Shown here one piece after another: positions 25,460-34,742 of a stretch of DNA of 64,000 bases (position 1 is the stretch's first letter; each line of letters begins with the position of its first letter). This DNA comes from GCA-003244245 sp050699715 (GTDB lineage: Bacteria > Actinomycetota > Actinomycetes > Mycobacteriales > Pseudonocardiaceae). The stretch is taken from the NCBI GenBank assembly GCA_050699715.1, contig JBOHFR010000022.1:1-64000 (forward strand), given 5' to 3'. Made by a program: the position numbers and the translations under genes. The notes under the pieces are model-generated. The model saw nothing but the letters and a program-made list of their open reading frames with translations, did no database searches and was not told the origin of the DNA.

Positions 25460-26998
25460 GTGAACCCCGATACCAGGCTCGTCGCCGATCGATACCGTCT
25501 GGACCGGAGGATCGGCGCTGGCGCGATGGGCCTGGTCTGGCTAGCGCGCGACGAGCGGCTGGATCGCACGGTAGCGATCAAGGAACTGCTGATGCAGCCT
25601 GGCCTAGTCGAGGCGGACGCCCAGACGGCCAGGGACAGGGCCATGCGCGAGGGCCGCATCGCGGCCCGGCTGCAGCACCCGCACGCCATCCACGTCTACG
25701 ACGTGGCTCTCGATGACGCCACCGGTGCCAGCGGCCAAGTGGTGCCGTGGCTGGTCATGGAGTACCTGCCCTCGCGCAGCCTGGCCGCGGTCCTCGCCGA
25801 GCAGGGAACGCTGGCGCCACACGAGGCGGCCAGAATCGGCCGGCAGGTCGCCGCCGCGCTCACCGCAGCCCACGAAGCCGGGATCGTGCACCGGGATGTC
25901 AAACCGGGCAACGTTCTGCTCGGCCAGGACGGGCTCGTCAAGATCACCGACTTTGGGATATCCCGGGCCAGCTGGGACGCCACCGTGACCCGCACCGGCG
26001 TGCTGGCGGGCACGCCCGCCTACTTCGCTCCGGAGGTGGCCCGCGGCGAGCTGCCCGGTCCCGCGAGCGACGTGTTCTCCCTGGGCTCGACGCTCTATGC
26101 GGCGGTGGAGGGCGAACCGCCATTCGGGCTGGACGACAACACCCTGGCGATGCTGCGGACCGTCGCCGAAGGCCGGGTCCGGCCCCCGCAACGGGCCGGG
26201 CCGCTGTCCACGGTCCTGATGCGATTGCTGTCGGACGATCCAGCGGCGCGGCCCTCGATGCCGGAAGCGGTGGCGGCGCTTGATGCGGTGACGGCTCACG
26301 GCGTACTCCCACCGGTCAAACCCCCCATGGCCAGTCCCCTGCGCGCGCGGAGCACGGTGCCCGCCTCGGCGACGCCGACCACGGTGGATCTGCCCGCCAG
26401 CCCTGCGCCGGCCGTGACGGCGTGGCCCGCTACGGCATGGCAGAGTCCGGCGGCCGGCCGGATCCCGTGGTGGCGGCGCTCGGCAGTGTTGTTCGGGGCT
26501 GCCGGCTGTCTTCTCGTGCTCGCCGTGGTGCTGGCCGTTGCCTCGACGGTGACCGTGCCTACCGCAAATCGTGGCCAACTGGCCGGAGCCAGGTCCGCGA
26601 CACCACCGGCGCCCGGCGCAAGCGCCCTCGCCCCGCCGGCGCAGGCCCCCCCAGCGCAACCCGACCCAGCGCAACCCGCGCAGCTGGAGCAGACCGTCCG
26701 CACCTACTACGGTTTGCTACCCGATGACACCACCGTGGCATGGCAGTACCTCGGCACCGCCGAACGCGCCCAGGGCTTCGAGCGCTACAACGACTTCTGG
26801 AGCCGGATCAACCAAATAAGCATCCGAGGACCAGTTGCCGTGCAAGGCAACACCGTGCTGGTGAGCCTGGTGTTCGAGCCGACGAACCGGAAGCGAACGC
26901 TCGAGCGTTACCGGCTCACCATGGGCAACGCACCCAACGGCCGGGTTCTGATCGAGTCCGCCGCGCGGATCGGGGGCTCCACACTCACCGGCAGGTGA
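25460..26998 (+). CDS. membrane Ser/Thr protein kinase (PknB/Hanks type)
   Basis: A 512-residue kinase. The N-terminal catalytic domain has the glycine loop IGAGAMGLVW, invariant Lys41 in VAIKELL, HRDVKPGN with catalytic Asp146, DFG at 164-166 and the GTPAYFAPEV activation segment. After a proline/threonine-rich linker there is one transmembrane helix (about 340-362). An external domain of about 130 residues (LEQTVRTYYGLLPDDTTVAWQYLG onward) follows. That domain lacks PASTA repeats and resembles a small NTF2-like fold. It probably transduces an envelope signal. The start is GTG at 25460. Confidence 0.92.
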   Translation: MNPDTRLVADRYRLDRRIGAGAMGLVWLARDERLDRTVAIKELLMQPGLVEADAQTARDRAMREGRIAARLQHPHAIHVYDVALDDATGASGQVVPWLVMEYLPSRSLAAVLAEQGTLAPHEAARIGRQVAAALTAAHEAGIVHRDVKPGNVLLGQDGLVKITDFGISRASWDATVTRTGVLAGTPAYFAPEVARGELPGPASDVFSLGSTLYAAVEGEPPFGLDDNTLAMLRTVAEGRVRPPQRAGPLSTVLMRLLSDDPAARPSMPEAVAALDAVTAHGVLPPVKPPMASPLRARSTVPASATPTTVDLPASPAPAVTAWPATAWQSPAAGRIPWWRRSAVLFGAAGCLLVLAVVLAVASTVTVPTANRGQLAGARSATPPAPGASALAPPAQAPPAQPDPAQPAQLEQTVRTYYGLLPDDTTVAWQYLGTAERAQGFERYNDFWSRINQISIRGPVAVQGNTVLVSLVFEPTNRKRTLERYRLTMGNAPNGRVLIESAARIGGSTLTGR

Positions 26999-27045
26999 CG
27001 CCACTTGCCCATCCCACAGGGCCGTCCGGGTTTAGGGTGTGCCTC

Positions 27046-27426
27046 GTGACCGCCGCTGAGCAGTACTCCGAACCCAGTCGCCCGTCTGCGGTGGGTTCGG
27101 ACCGCGACGAGCTGGAGTCGGCGCCGACGTGGGTCGGGGACACGGTCGCCGCGCAGCGCTTCGGCTCGCCGGAGGAGATTCGTGCGGCTCTGCTGCCCGA
27201 TCAGGTGGAAGAGTTTGACGCCGCGCTCACCATGGCCCGCCAGACGCTGCGCCTGGACCAGCTGCGCCACGTGCTGCGAATGTGGCGGCGGCAGGCACTG
27301 ATGACCGAGCGGGACCCCGAGGAGCACCGGCAGATGCTGGCCACAGCCGCCGAGGTTGCGCGGGTCGGCCGTCCACGACCCGGCAGCGTGCCGTGGAGCG
27401 TAGTCAAGGCCGAACTCGGTCTCTGA
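27046..27426 (+). CDS. DUF6247-family protein, antitoxin-like
   Basis: 126 residues; the conserved core is IRAALLPDQVEEFDAALTMARQTLRLDQLRHVLRMWRRQALM, which fits DUF6247. Members often precede a small RelE-like protein, and that is the case here: the next gene begins 12 bases later but is truncated. Taken alone this would be the antitoxin half of a broken pair. The GTG at 27046 has AGGGTG upstream. Confidence 0.68.
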   Translation: MTAAEQYSEPSRPSAVGSDRDELESAPTWVGDTVAAQRFGSPEEIRAALLPDQVEEFDAALTMARQTLRLDQLRHVLRMWRRQALMTERDPEEHRQMLATAAEVARVGRPRPGSVPWSVVKAELGL

Positions 27427-27437
27427 CCGTCACCCTC

Positions 27438-27668
27438 ATGGCGTACACGCTCGATATCGACCCGTTCGCCCGCGCCCAGATCCGGGAGCTGCCTCCGGCA
27501 GGAGCCGTCGCGCTCGCCAGCGCCCTGGCAGTGCTGGAACTGGTGCCCAAACGCGGTGAGCCGTTCAACACCGACAACCCGGACGGTGGGCTCTACCAGC
27601 TACCCTTCGGCAGCGGCTGTGGGCTGATCACATACCTGGAAGGCATCGGGGCTGGCGGCTCTGGGTAG
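27438..27668 (+). pseudogene. truncated RelE/HigB-like toxin partner of the DUF6247 protein
   Basis: The frame begins MAYTLDIDPFARAQIRELPP and continues through LELVPKRGEPFNTDNPDGGL and YQLPFGSGCGLITYL. That is the start of a small toxin-like protein that should continue with a final beta strand and about 20 residues. Instead, from 27637 it reads into the hairpin element shared with 5.3 kb and stops after a meaningless GIGAGGSG tail. The insertion or duplication of the small-gene cassette appears to have removed the 3' end. Confidence 0.7.
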
Positions 27669-27687
27669 CGGCACCCGCCCCGATGCC
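27642..27687. repeat. hairpin element shared with 5303-5346 (copy B)
   Basis: Perfect 11-bp arms GGCATCGGGGC and GCCCCGATGCC, with an inner GGGT / ACCC stem. It lies 32 bases downstream of the small gene on the minus strand, exactly as in copy A, and interrupts the toxin-like gene on the plus strand. Sequence identity with copy A starts at TGGAAGGCATC (27637). Confidence 0.75.
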
Positions 27688-27718
27688 GGTCTGAGAGGGC
27701 GTGGCCGTTATCTCCGAT

Positions 27719-27964
27719 TCACCGCAGCCACCCGGTCAGCAGGTCACACAGCGTCGTGGCACCGTGCTCATCCAGGGAGATCACGCACCCGCCAGGGACT
27801 TGAGGATCGAGCACGATCGTCCCGTCGCGCTTGCTCACCACCAGGTTGGTGACATCCACCGGACCCCGGTCCAGCTGACCTGCCGCCGGGATCTCTTTGC
27901 GGCGCTGGCCGCTCGGATGATCGCCCTGGTCGGGCCCAAACGGATGACGTTTCTCGACGGTCAC
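27719..27964 (-). CDS. small 81-residue protein, divergent partner of an XRE regulator (copy B)
   Basis: Same length and 66 of 81 residues identical to the protein at 5025-5270. The conserved C-terminal half reads VDVTNLVVSKRDGTIVLDPQ, then GGCVISLDEHGATTLCDLL. GTG start with GAGGAGG 8 bases upstream. It is divergent from the XRE regulator at 28193, with a 228-base gap. Function is unknown; the repeated pairing with otherwise dissimilar XRE proteins suggests a partner or target role. Confidence 0.75.
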   Translation of the reverse strand: MTVEKRHPFGPDQGDHPSGQRRKEIPAAGQLDRGPVDVTNLVVSKRDGTIVLDPQVPGGCVISLDEHGATTLCDLLTGWLR

Positions 27965-28192
27965 GGTCGTCCTCCTCGTTGGTGTTGAGCTGGAACGGCA
28001 CTTCCCTTTCCGGCTCGTCTCTTGTGGACCCGCATCCAGCGCCCGGGCCACAAGACCTCCTGGGTAGTTCACGCGGGGATTCCGGTTTACATCTGGCCTG
28101 GCGCCGGGCCATGGCTGTTAGGGTCGTATGTTTTTCAGGTGTGCGTCGAGTCACCGCAGGTGATCGCGAAGAGGTGTCAAGGAGGTGGGCCG

Positions 28193-29488
28193 GTGCTGGG
28201 TGATGCGCAACTTGGTGCGGTGCTGCGTGGGCTGCGGGAGGGGCGCGACCTGACGTTGGCTGCGGTCGCCCGGCGGGCCGGATGCGTGGAGTCGACCATG
28301 TCGTACATGGAGTGTGGGCATCGTCGGCTTCAGCCTTGGCTAGCCCAGGAGCTGGACCGGATCTATGCGACGGGCGGGATGATCGCGGCGCTGGCGTCGG
28401 GGGTTAGGGGCAAGACATCTGGGGATCCCACTTCTGGGGTGCCTGGTTCAGAGGTGTTTGTTGTGTTGTTGCCACAAGGAGGTGTCACCATGCCCTTGTT
28501 TCGGCGTGAGGTGATGACGGCTCTCGGTCTGGGAGTTGTGACCGGCGGGTTGCAGGGCCAGTTCGAGCGTGCGCTGGATGGTATCGATCTCGATGGTGAT
28601 GTCCTGAGTTCTTTTCAGGCCTCGTTCGATGGTTTCAAAGAGGCCATCCGTGTGCTTCCGCCGGCCCAGGTCATCGATGCGATGACGGGTCAGGTCGCGG
28701 TGCTGGATGGGTTGCGCCGACGGGTGGCCGACGGTGAGCGGCACCGGTACAGCACGCTGCAGGCCCACTACGCTGAATCGCTGAGCTGGTTGAGCGAGGA
28801 GGCCGGGGATCTGCCGGGCGCGATGTGGTGGGTCGACCGGGCGTCACAATGGGCCCAGGCCGCCGGCTGGACGGGAATGACGACGGGAGGATTTGTCCGG
28901 CGCTCGATGATGGTGATGAGCTTCTCCAGTGACGGGCTTCGGGCAGTCGATCAAGCACGGCCGGTGCTCGATATGCCTCAGGCGTCACCGCGGATGAAGG
29001 GGTTGGCGGCCAAGCAGATGGCTGCGGGGTATGCGCTGGCGGGAAATCGTAATGAGAGCCGCCGCGCCCTCGACGCAGCGATGGATTTTCTTGCCAAACC
29101 AGTTCGTGAGGACGACGCCGCGCTCGGTCAGCTCATTGTGATAAATGATGATCTTCTTGCTGTCTACCAGACGACATGTGATGTCTACCTCGGCTACGGC
29201 GCGCGGGTCATTCCAGTGTTGGAACCCCGCCTGGAGTCGCTGGCCAAATCATCGTTCCGCAGGGCCACCATAACTCGGGCTAAGCTGGCCCGGGCTTATG
29301 CGAATGCCGGCCAGCCCGCTGACGCGTGCCGCCTGGCGGAGGAAACACTCGACGCCGTCGAGCGGATCGACTCACAATCCGCCCGCAGTGAGCTGCGCCG
29401 GACCGTGCGAGTACTTGATCAATGGCATGGCCGGAGCGATGTGCAAGACCTCACGCACCGACTGGGCAGTCGCACACTTACCACGTGA
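28193..29488 (+). CDS. XRE-family transcriptional regulator with TPR-like C-terminus
   Basis: A 431-residue protein: helix-turn-helix in the first 70 residues (LRGLREGRDLTLAAVARRAG, then CVESTMSYMECGHRRLQPWL), followed by about 330 helical residues resembling TPR sensor regions (AHYAESLSWLSEEAGDLPGA, AKLARAYANAGQPADACRLA). The GTG at 28193 has AAGGAGGTG in front. The recognition helix and size differ from the regulator at 3257-4747, although both sit opposite near-identical small genes. The 3' end overlaps the convergent peptidase E remnant by 11 bases. Confidence 0.85.
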   Translation: MLGDAQLGAVLRGLREGRDLTLAAVARRAGCVESTMSYMECGHRRLQPWLAQELDRIYATGGMIAALASGVRGKTSGDPTSGVPGSEVFVVLLPQGGVTMPLFRREVMTALGLGVVTGGLQGQFERALDGIDLDGDVLSSFQASFDGFKEAIRVLPPAQVIDAMTGQVAVLDGLRRRVADGERHRYSTLQAHYAESLSWLSEEAGDLPGAMWWVDRASQWAQAAGWTGMTTGGFVRRSMMVMSFSSDGLRAVDQARPVLDMPQASPRMKGLAAKQMAAGYALAGNRNESRRALDAAMDFLAKPVREDDAALGQLIVINDDLLAVYQTTCDVYLGYGARVIPVLEPRLESLAKSSFRRATITRAKLARAYANAGQPADACRLAEETLDAVERIDSQSARSELRRTVRVLDQWHGRSDVQDLTHRLGSRTLTT

Positions 29489-30196
29489 GATACCTCACCC
29501 GAAGTGACTCCTCACGCACGCCTCCATCCGTCGACCGCCGGGTGACCCGATAGGCACCGGCTCCCTTCCGGTCAGCAACGACGGCAACAAGATCGGTACC
29601 CTCGTAGTGCAAGCCAGCACCGGCATTCGCGGCATACCCATCCGGCAATAGCCCGGAAGCGATGCACCGCTGGAAGAGTTCGCGCCGTTCACCGTAGTGA
29701 ACTGCGTTCGAGTACGGCAGGAAACCAAGCCCATCGGCGAGCGGCCGTACATCTCCGAATGAGTCCGTGGTGCTGGCGGCGTGCCAACACAGTGATCCTG
29801 CCGATTCTCCACCGAGCACTACACCGTTTTGCCAGCAGTCTCGCATTATCTTATCAAGAGTGTGCGCCCGCCAGACGGCAAGTAGATTATCCGGACTGCC
29901 CCGATCTACCCAAATCACATCTTGCCCATCCAGGCGAGCCGATATATCTTTCATTTTGGCTTCTCAAAAAATGACAAGTGGGTTACGCCAACATCGCTAC
30001 CTGAGAAGGCCGCGTAGAAGCTGTCGATACTGGTTTTCCGGTCGCCCGTTCCGGTGGTGAGGAAGCATAGCTTCGGATGCGTTGGATCGCCAGCTAAGTC
30101 AAACGCGTATTGGAATATCGGTGACGGTTGCCACGGGTCTCGTGCCCGATCAAAAACCATAGACGTAACCAGGATAGTCGGCCTCTCGGCGGGCAT
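29478..30196 (-). pseudogene. pepE: peptidase E (S51 family) split into two overlapping frames
   Basis: The 5' frame (30196-29951, ATG with GGGAGG upstream) encodes the N-terminal 81 residues (PTILVTSMVFDRARDPWQPS to SFFEKPK). The 3' frame (29954-29478) begins with an overlapping ATGA and encodes the C-terminal 158 residues, with the nucleophile region VVLGGESAGSLCWHA. Together they make one normal-length aspartyl dipeptidase E. The second frame is shifted by -1 relative to the first, next to a run of six T residues on the coding strand (29969-29974). It could be a recent indel, a sequencing error, or coupled re-initiation at ATGA; the halves would have to associate to be active. Confidence 0.75.
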
Positions 30197-30395
30197 CACG
30201 GCCTCCCTCTCTTGCGCAATGTGGCAGCAACGAAATTCCAGAAGCAGGTTAACCCCGGTGAGCCGCCAAGCACGCCCGCGTGGGTACGGGCTGGGTGACA
30301 AGCCAAGCTGGCCTTGCTGCCACCCCCTGGACGAGTAGAGGATCCCTACGCACGCCTTGAGGCGCGTTGAGGGACGCTCGGCACCCCATGGGCGT

Positions 30396-30600
30396 TTCAA
30401 GACCCTGAGTCGCCGTTGTCAGCAATCATGAAATCGACGCGCAACCTCGCCGGGGAGCTGACCGAGATGGGGCACGCCGTCAGCCACTCGGTGGTCGCGA
30501 AAATCCTTCATCCCCTCCAGTACAGCCTGCAGGGAACCCGCAAGACCCTCGAAGGACACCAACACCCCGACCGCGACGCCCAGTTCCAGTACCTCAACTG
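30396..30600 (+). pseudogene. internal fragment of an ISAzo13-family transposase
   Basis: The frame reads DPESPL, a few altered residues, then KSTRNLAGELTEMGHAVSHS, VVAKILHPLQYSLQGTRKTL and EGHQHPDRDAQFQYLN. This is a well-known conserved block of ISAzo13-like transposases. Both flanks diverge and no inverted repeats are seen, so it is about 200 bases of a dead element inside the accessory region. Confidence 0.75.
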
Positions 30601-30666
30601 TCCTCTGTTGTGGGTGACGCAACACAGCGGTCTCGTGCCATCCACAACAGGACTCCGTGAAGATGA

Positions 30667-33074
30667 CTACATACTCGCCAAGATCTCATCAAGCTGATTG
30701 CGCATCCGAGTCGCCTTCGGATCATCGAACTCAGCGAGTATCGACGATGCTTCCTCCCAGTGTTGGCGCGCCTGATCCGAATTTCCTGTTTCACGCAGCG
30801 CAGCCGCAAGGTTGGCCAGCGCGGTCGAGAGATGCCAGCGGGCGCCCAGCTCACGGTGAGTCGCAACGGCCAACCGGTGAAACTTGGCCGCCTCGCCTGG
30901 AACCCCGATTTCGCGATACGCCTCCCCAGTGCCGTCCAACGCCATCGCTTCCCGACTGCGATCCCCAAGCTGGCGCTGGATCGATGCGGAGCGCTGATAC
31001 GATATCAAAGCGTCCGCAGACTGACCCATGGCTCGTTCGATCCGAGCTACCTCCAGCAACCAAAAACCTTCAGCGACAGTATTACTGTCCTCCCGGGCTA
31101 TCGTGAGCGCGTCCTGGACCGACGTCATGGCCTGGTCGTTATACCCCAACTCCCGTTGTGCCACGGCAAGGAAAAAAGAGAATTTCCTTCAGCGAGACGA
31201 TCGCCCACCTCACGGCATACCGATACACTTTCATGAAGAAATTCCAAAGCGTCCGCAGGGCGGTCCAAATCGATATAGACCATCCCAATGTTGCTCAGCG
31301 TCCACGCCTCACCACCGCGATCGCCGACTTCTCGCTGGTAGATGATTGCTTCCTCAAAACGAGCAAGCGCGTCCACCAACCTGCGCCTGCGCCAGGCCAG
31401 CAAGCCGATACACGTGATCGACATCACTGTGCCGAGCCGATCACCGATCTCCTGCCGGACAGTCAAGGCAGCACGGTGGAACTCGTCAGCCTGATCAAGT
31501 CGTTCTGACTGCAAGTAGGCCATACCCAGACTTGCCAGGAGTTCAGCCTCACCAAACCGGTCTTGGACCCGGCGCGCGGATTCGAGTCCGATATGTCCCG
31601 TAATGATCCAGTCATCGAAGGGGTTCTGGATGGAATATACACTCCACAGGACGGCCGGGAGCTGCCATGCCAGCTGGTGCAGTTCCGCATGGGCTGCGGC
31701 GCGAGTGGCGGAAACCAGGTTCGCCTGCTCGCTTTCATACCATCGGAGCGCATCGTCATGCTCAGCAAAGGTCATCGGGACTATATCGGCGACCGAAGGC
31801 GCGGATACAATTTTTCTGTCCAGCGGGGCAATGGTCGCCATAGCATTGCTTGCTGTGTACAGATACCAGGCCAGTACCCGTTGCAGGATCTCGTGGCGAT
31901 CCTCGGGAGCCTCCTGTCGCACCGCTTGATCGGTCGCATAGGCGCGCAGCAAATCATGGAACTGATATCGGCCACGTACCCGCTGTTCGAGCATGTGCGC
32001 CCCGACTAACGCGTCCAACGATTGTCGGGCCTGACTGATGCTAATACCGGCTATCACGGCGGCGGCTGGTAGACTGAACTCGGCACCGGGGTGCAGGCCA
32101 AGCAGCCTGAAAAGGCGTGCCGCAGCTTCGGGTAATGCCCGATAGGACCAGGCGAAGACGCTGCGCACCGCGTCAGCGTCTTCGTCATCTTCCACTGTGA
32201 GAGCATCCCAGAGAGCCGACTCGTCGAGAAGATCTGCTATCAGCTCATTCAGGAGCATCAGTGGCCGACTGGAGGCGCGTTCGGCCGCGATCCGCAGGGC
32301 AAGGGGCAGCCGCGCACATAGCCTCGCCAGCTCAACCAACTCAGCCGGATCATCGTGCGAACGATAGCCAGCAGTGACTGTGAGCAGCAGGCTGACCGCC
32401 TCCTGCTCAGTCAGCACGTCCAAACTCAGCCGATGCGCACCATCTCTGGCGACCAGGCCTGAAAGCCGACTCCTGCTCGTCACCAGGACCAGGCATTCGG
32501 CGCTGCCTGGAAGCAATGGCCGGACCTGTCGGACCGTGGCAGCGTTGTCCAGGATCACTAATACACGCCGATTTGCCAGCAATGATCGATACAACCCCGC
32601 TTTGTCCTCGAGTTCGGCAGGAATGCTTCCTGCCGGCACGCCCAACGCCCGCAGGAACCGATCGAGAGCCCGCTCAGGCGACACCTGTGGCCCTGGGTCA
32701 TAGCCGCGCAGGTTCACGTATAGCTGGCCATCGGGGAAGCGCTGCTGCACTCCGTGCGCCCAATGCAATGCCAACGAGGTCTTGCCAACGCCCGCAGTGC
32801 CGGAGATGACGTACACCCCAACGACCATGGGTTGGTCATGCCGGTCCGACAAGGCGTCGTTGAGGCGTTTCATCTCCTCCAGCCGATTAACGAAGCCGCC
32901 GATATCACCAGGAAGCTGTCGCGGAGTCGGCTCGGCCGGACCGGTAGCTCCGTGGAAATGGACACCCCCGTGAACATCCCTGGCTTGCACTACGTCGGAC
33001 GCTGCCCCAGACATCTCCGCGCGATGAAAAGAACGCGATTCCTTTTCTCGATCATTCGACTCACGAGAAGTCAT
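30667..33074 (-). pseudogene. NB-ARC (STAND) ATPase with TPR repeats, frameshifted near residue 635
   Basis: The main frame 33074-31125 encodes an effector-type N-terminus ending VQARDVHGGVHFHG, the P-loop GTAGVGKTSLAL at about 92-103, Walker B RRVLVILDNA, the sensor VTSRSRL and a winged-helix/ARC region. TPR repeats follow (LASLGMAYLQSERLDQADEF). At an A6 run on the plus strand (31172-31177) the TPR similarity passes into another frame, which continues to 30667 (AQRELGYNDQAMTSVQDALT onward, ending LDEILASM). One indel would restore a protein of about 800 residues. STAND ATPases act as signal switches in regulation or defence. It starts 3 bases after the DUF6879 gene, so the two form an operon. 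Confidence 0.8.
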
Positions 33075-33077
33075 CGA

Positions 33078-33689
33078 CTACGCTCCGGTCGGCGCCTCCA
33101 GAACCGCGATCTCACGTTCAAAGAAGCTCTCCAGTTTTTCAGCAATGGAATATATATCCTGGATGACCTTCTGGTATCGAGAGATCAGATCCCGATCCAC
33201 GAACCGAATCCCCCCTTTTTGTGATCCCGTATCGTCATACCAGAGCTCATACATGACATCGACGCCCAAGGTGATAATCTCAGGGAAGACACCATCTTTC
33301 TCGAATTGTGCAATCTTGTCAGATCCAACCACGCGAATATTTTCCCCTACCCGCTGTCGCTGTTGAAAGCAGTGGAATTCCCACTGCAAATAAGGTGTGA
33401 TCGGCTTGTCCGCAACCCGAACCCGCCAGAGCTGAAAACCATGGTCGGCGATCTTTCGATATTCTTCCTGGAGATCGACGTGGCGAGCTTCGATCAGCCG
33501 AAGCGCTTCCGCCCAGTCGCCCTTGGAAAAAGCGATCCAACTTTCATCGTCCGGTTCCTGGAATGTCTGGAGTCGTTCAAGCTTCCACACTCCCGGCTTG
33601 CCGAACTGCCAGAAGTCTCGCTCGAACTGCTCCCAGTGGGCGTCGCCCGCTAGTCGTTCACCCGACTTTCCGTTGAGAAGGTCACGCAT
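33078..33689 (-). CDS. DUF6879 family protein
   Basis: 203 residues; hallmark stretches are HWEQFERDFWQFGKPGVWKL, ERLQTFQEP, SWIAFSKGDWAEALRLI and the C-terminal half with YELWYDDTGSQKGG. The family is common in actinomycetes beside regulators and has no assigned activity. Start ATG 33689 is chosen over TTG 33713. Its tight coupling to the NB-ARC gene suggests it is the partner or sensor of that switch. Confidence 0.8.
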   Translation of the reverse strand: MRDLLNGKSGERLAGDAHWEQFERDFWQFGKPGVWKLERLQTFQEPDDESWIAFSKGDWAEALRLIEARHVDLQEEYRKIADHGFQLWRVRVADKPITPYLQWEFHCFQQRQRVGENIRVVGSDKIAQFEKDGVFPEIITLGVDVMYELWYDDTGSQKGGIRFVDRDLISRYQKVIQDIYSIAEKLESFFEREIAVLEAPTGA

Positions 33690-33938
33690 CAGGAATGTCC
33701 ACTTTCGCCGCAACGATCATTTCTCGGGGAACGACAACAAGCCGCTCATCCGAACGGAGGCTCACATCGCCGGGGAGCTTCGATGTCGGAGGGCATCTAC
33801 AAGGTACGAGCATCTCGTAGGGCTGGTGCGGCGTCGGCGAGGGCGACGCCCTTAACACGGAGAACACCACCCCCAGCTACAAGATCATCGACGGGCCCAC
33901 TCTCATCACTAGGGCCAGTGGTTCGAATAAGCCCTGTC

Positions 33939-33979
33939 TGGTCGGGGTGGCAGGATTCGAGCCTACGGCCTCTTCGTCC
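33939..33979 (-). other. 3' half of a tRNA-Pro gene, candidate attachment site
   Basis: On the minus strand the 41 bases run from the anticodon loop (GGACGAAG) through the variable and T arms (loop CTCGAAT) to GCCACCCCGACCA, including the CCA end. The acceptor 5' strand, D arm and anticodon 5' half are missing. T54 is changed to C. Such tRNA 3' halves are left by integrative elements that recombine at tRNA genes. The remaining 33714-34061 region holds no gene I can recognise. Confidence 0.7.
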
Positions 33980-34061
33980 AAGTAATTCAGGCGCTGCGGT
34001 GATCTGAGACCTGGTGCGGTCGGCAACCGAGCAGTGGGCCTGGCCCGCCCGGGCGAACGAC

Positions 34062-34742
34062 CTACACCAGGCGGCGGTCGGTGGCCCAGCGGGACAGCTC
34101 ATAACGGTTGGACAGCTGAGTTTTGCGCAGCACCGACGACACGTGGGTCTCCACCGTTTTGATCGAGATGAACAGCTCAGCGGCGATCTCCTTGTAGGCG
34201 TAGCCGCGGGCCAAAAGGCGCAGCACGTCGCGCTCTCGTGGGGTGAGCAGATCCAGCTCCGGGTCACCCACCGGCGCCGCTCCGGGCCGTTGGGCGAATG
34301 CGTCGAGCACGAAACCGGCCAGTCGGGGGGAGAACACCGGGTCACCCGCGTGCACCCGGCGCACCGCATCCGCCAGTTCCCGGCCGGAGATCGTCTTGGT
34401 CACGTACCCTCGGGCTCCGGCCCGGATCACCGCGATCACGTCTTCAGCCGCGTCGGACACCGACAGCGCGAGAAACACCACCTCAGGCTGCTCGGGACGA
34501 ACCTGGCGCAGCACCTGCGCGCCGCCTCCGTCGGGCATGTGGACGTCGAGGAGCACGACGTCGGGGCGCAGGTGCCTGATCCCGGTGACCGCCTCGTCCA
34601 CCGACCCGCCCTCACCGACCACGACGACCGGCGGCCCGCCCGGGTCGGCGGTACCAGCCCGGGCCAGCTCGGCTTGCACGCCGGTGCGGAACAGCGCGTG
34701 GTCGTCCACAAGGTAGACCCGGATACCCTGGTCGATAGTCAT
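34062..34742 (-). CDS. LuxR/NarL-family response regulator
   Basis: 226 residues. Receiver: DD in YLVDDHALFR, phospho-acceptor Asp in VVLLDVHMPDGGG, Lys in YVTKTIS. The LuxR helix-turn-helix (LTPRERDVLRLLARGYAYKE, IAAELFISIKTVETHVSSVL) completes it. It is encoded downstream of, and overlapping by 4 bases, the PspC-domain kinase, and is thus its cognate regulator. The divergent PspC/LiaF-like gene at 36137 is the likely target. Confidence 0.93.
   Translation of the reverse strand: MTIDQGIRVYLVDDHALFRTGVQAELARAGTADPGGPPVVVVGEGGSVDEAVTGIRHLRPDVVLLDVHMPDGGGAQVLRQVRPEQPEVVFLALSVSDAAEDVIAVIRAGARGYVTKTISGRELADAVRRVHAGDPVFSPRLAGFVLDAFAQRPGAAPVGDPELDLLTPRERDVLRLLARGYAYKEIAAELFISIKTVETHVSSVLRKTQLSNRYELSRWATDRRLV

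Noticed and set aside
33900..33940. GGTTCGAAT motif resembling a second tRNA T-loop just left of the tRNA-Pro fragment
   Set aside because: No T stem, acceptor or anticodon arm can be drawn around it.
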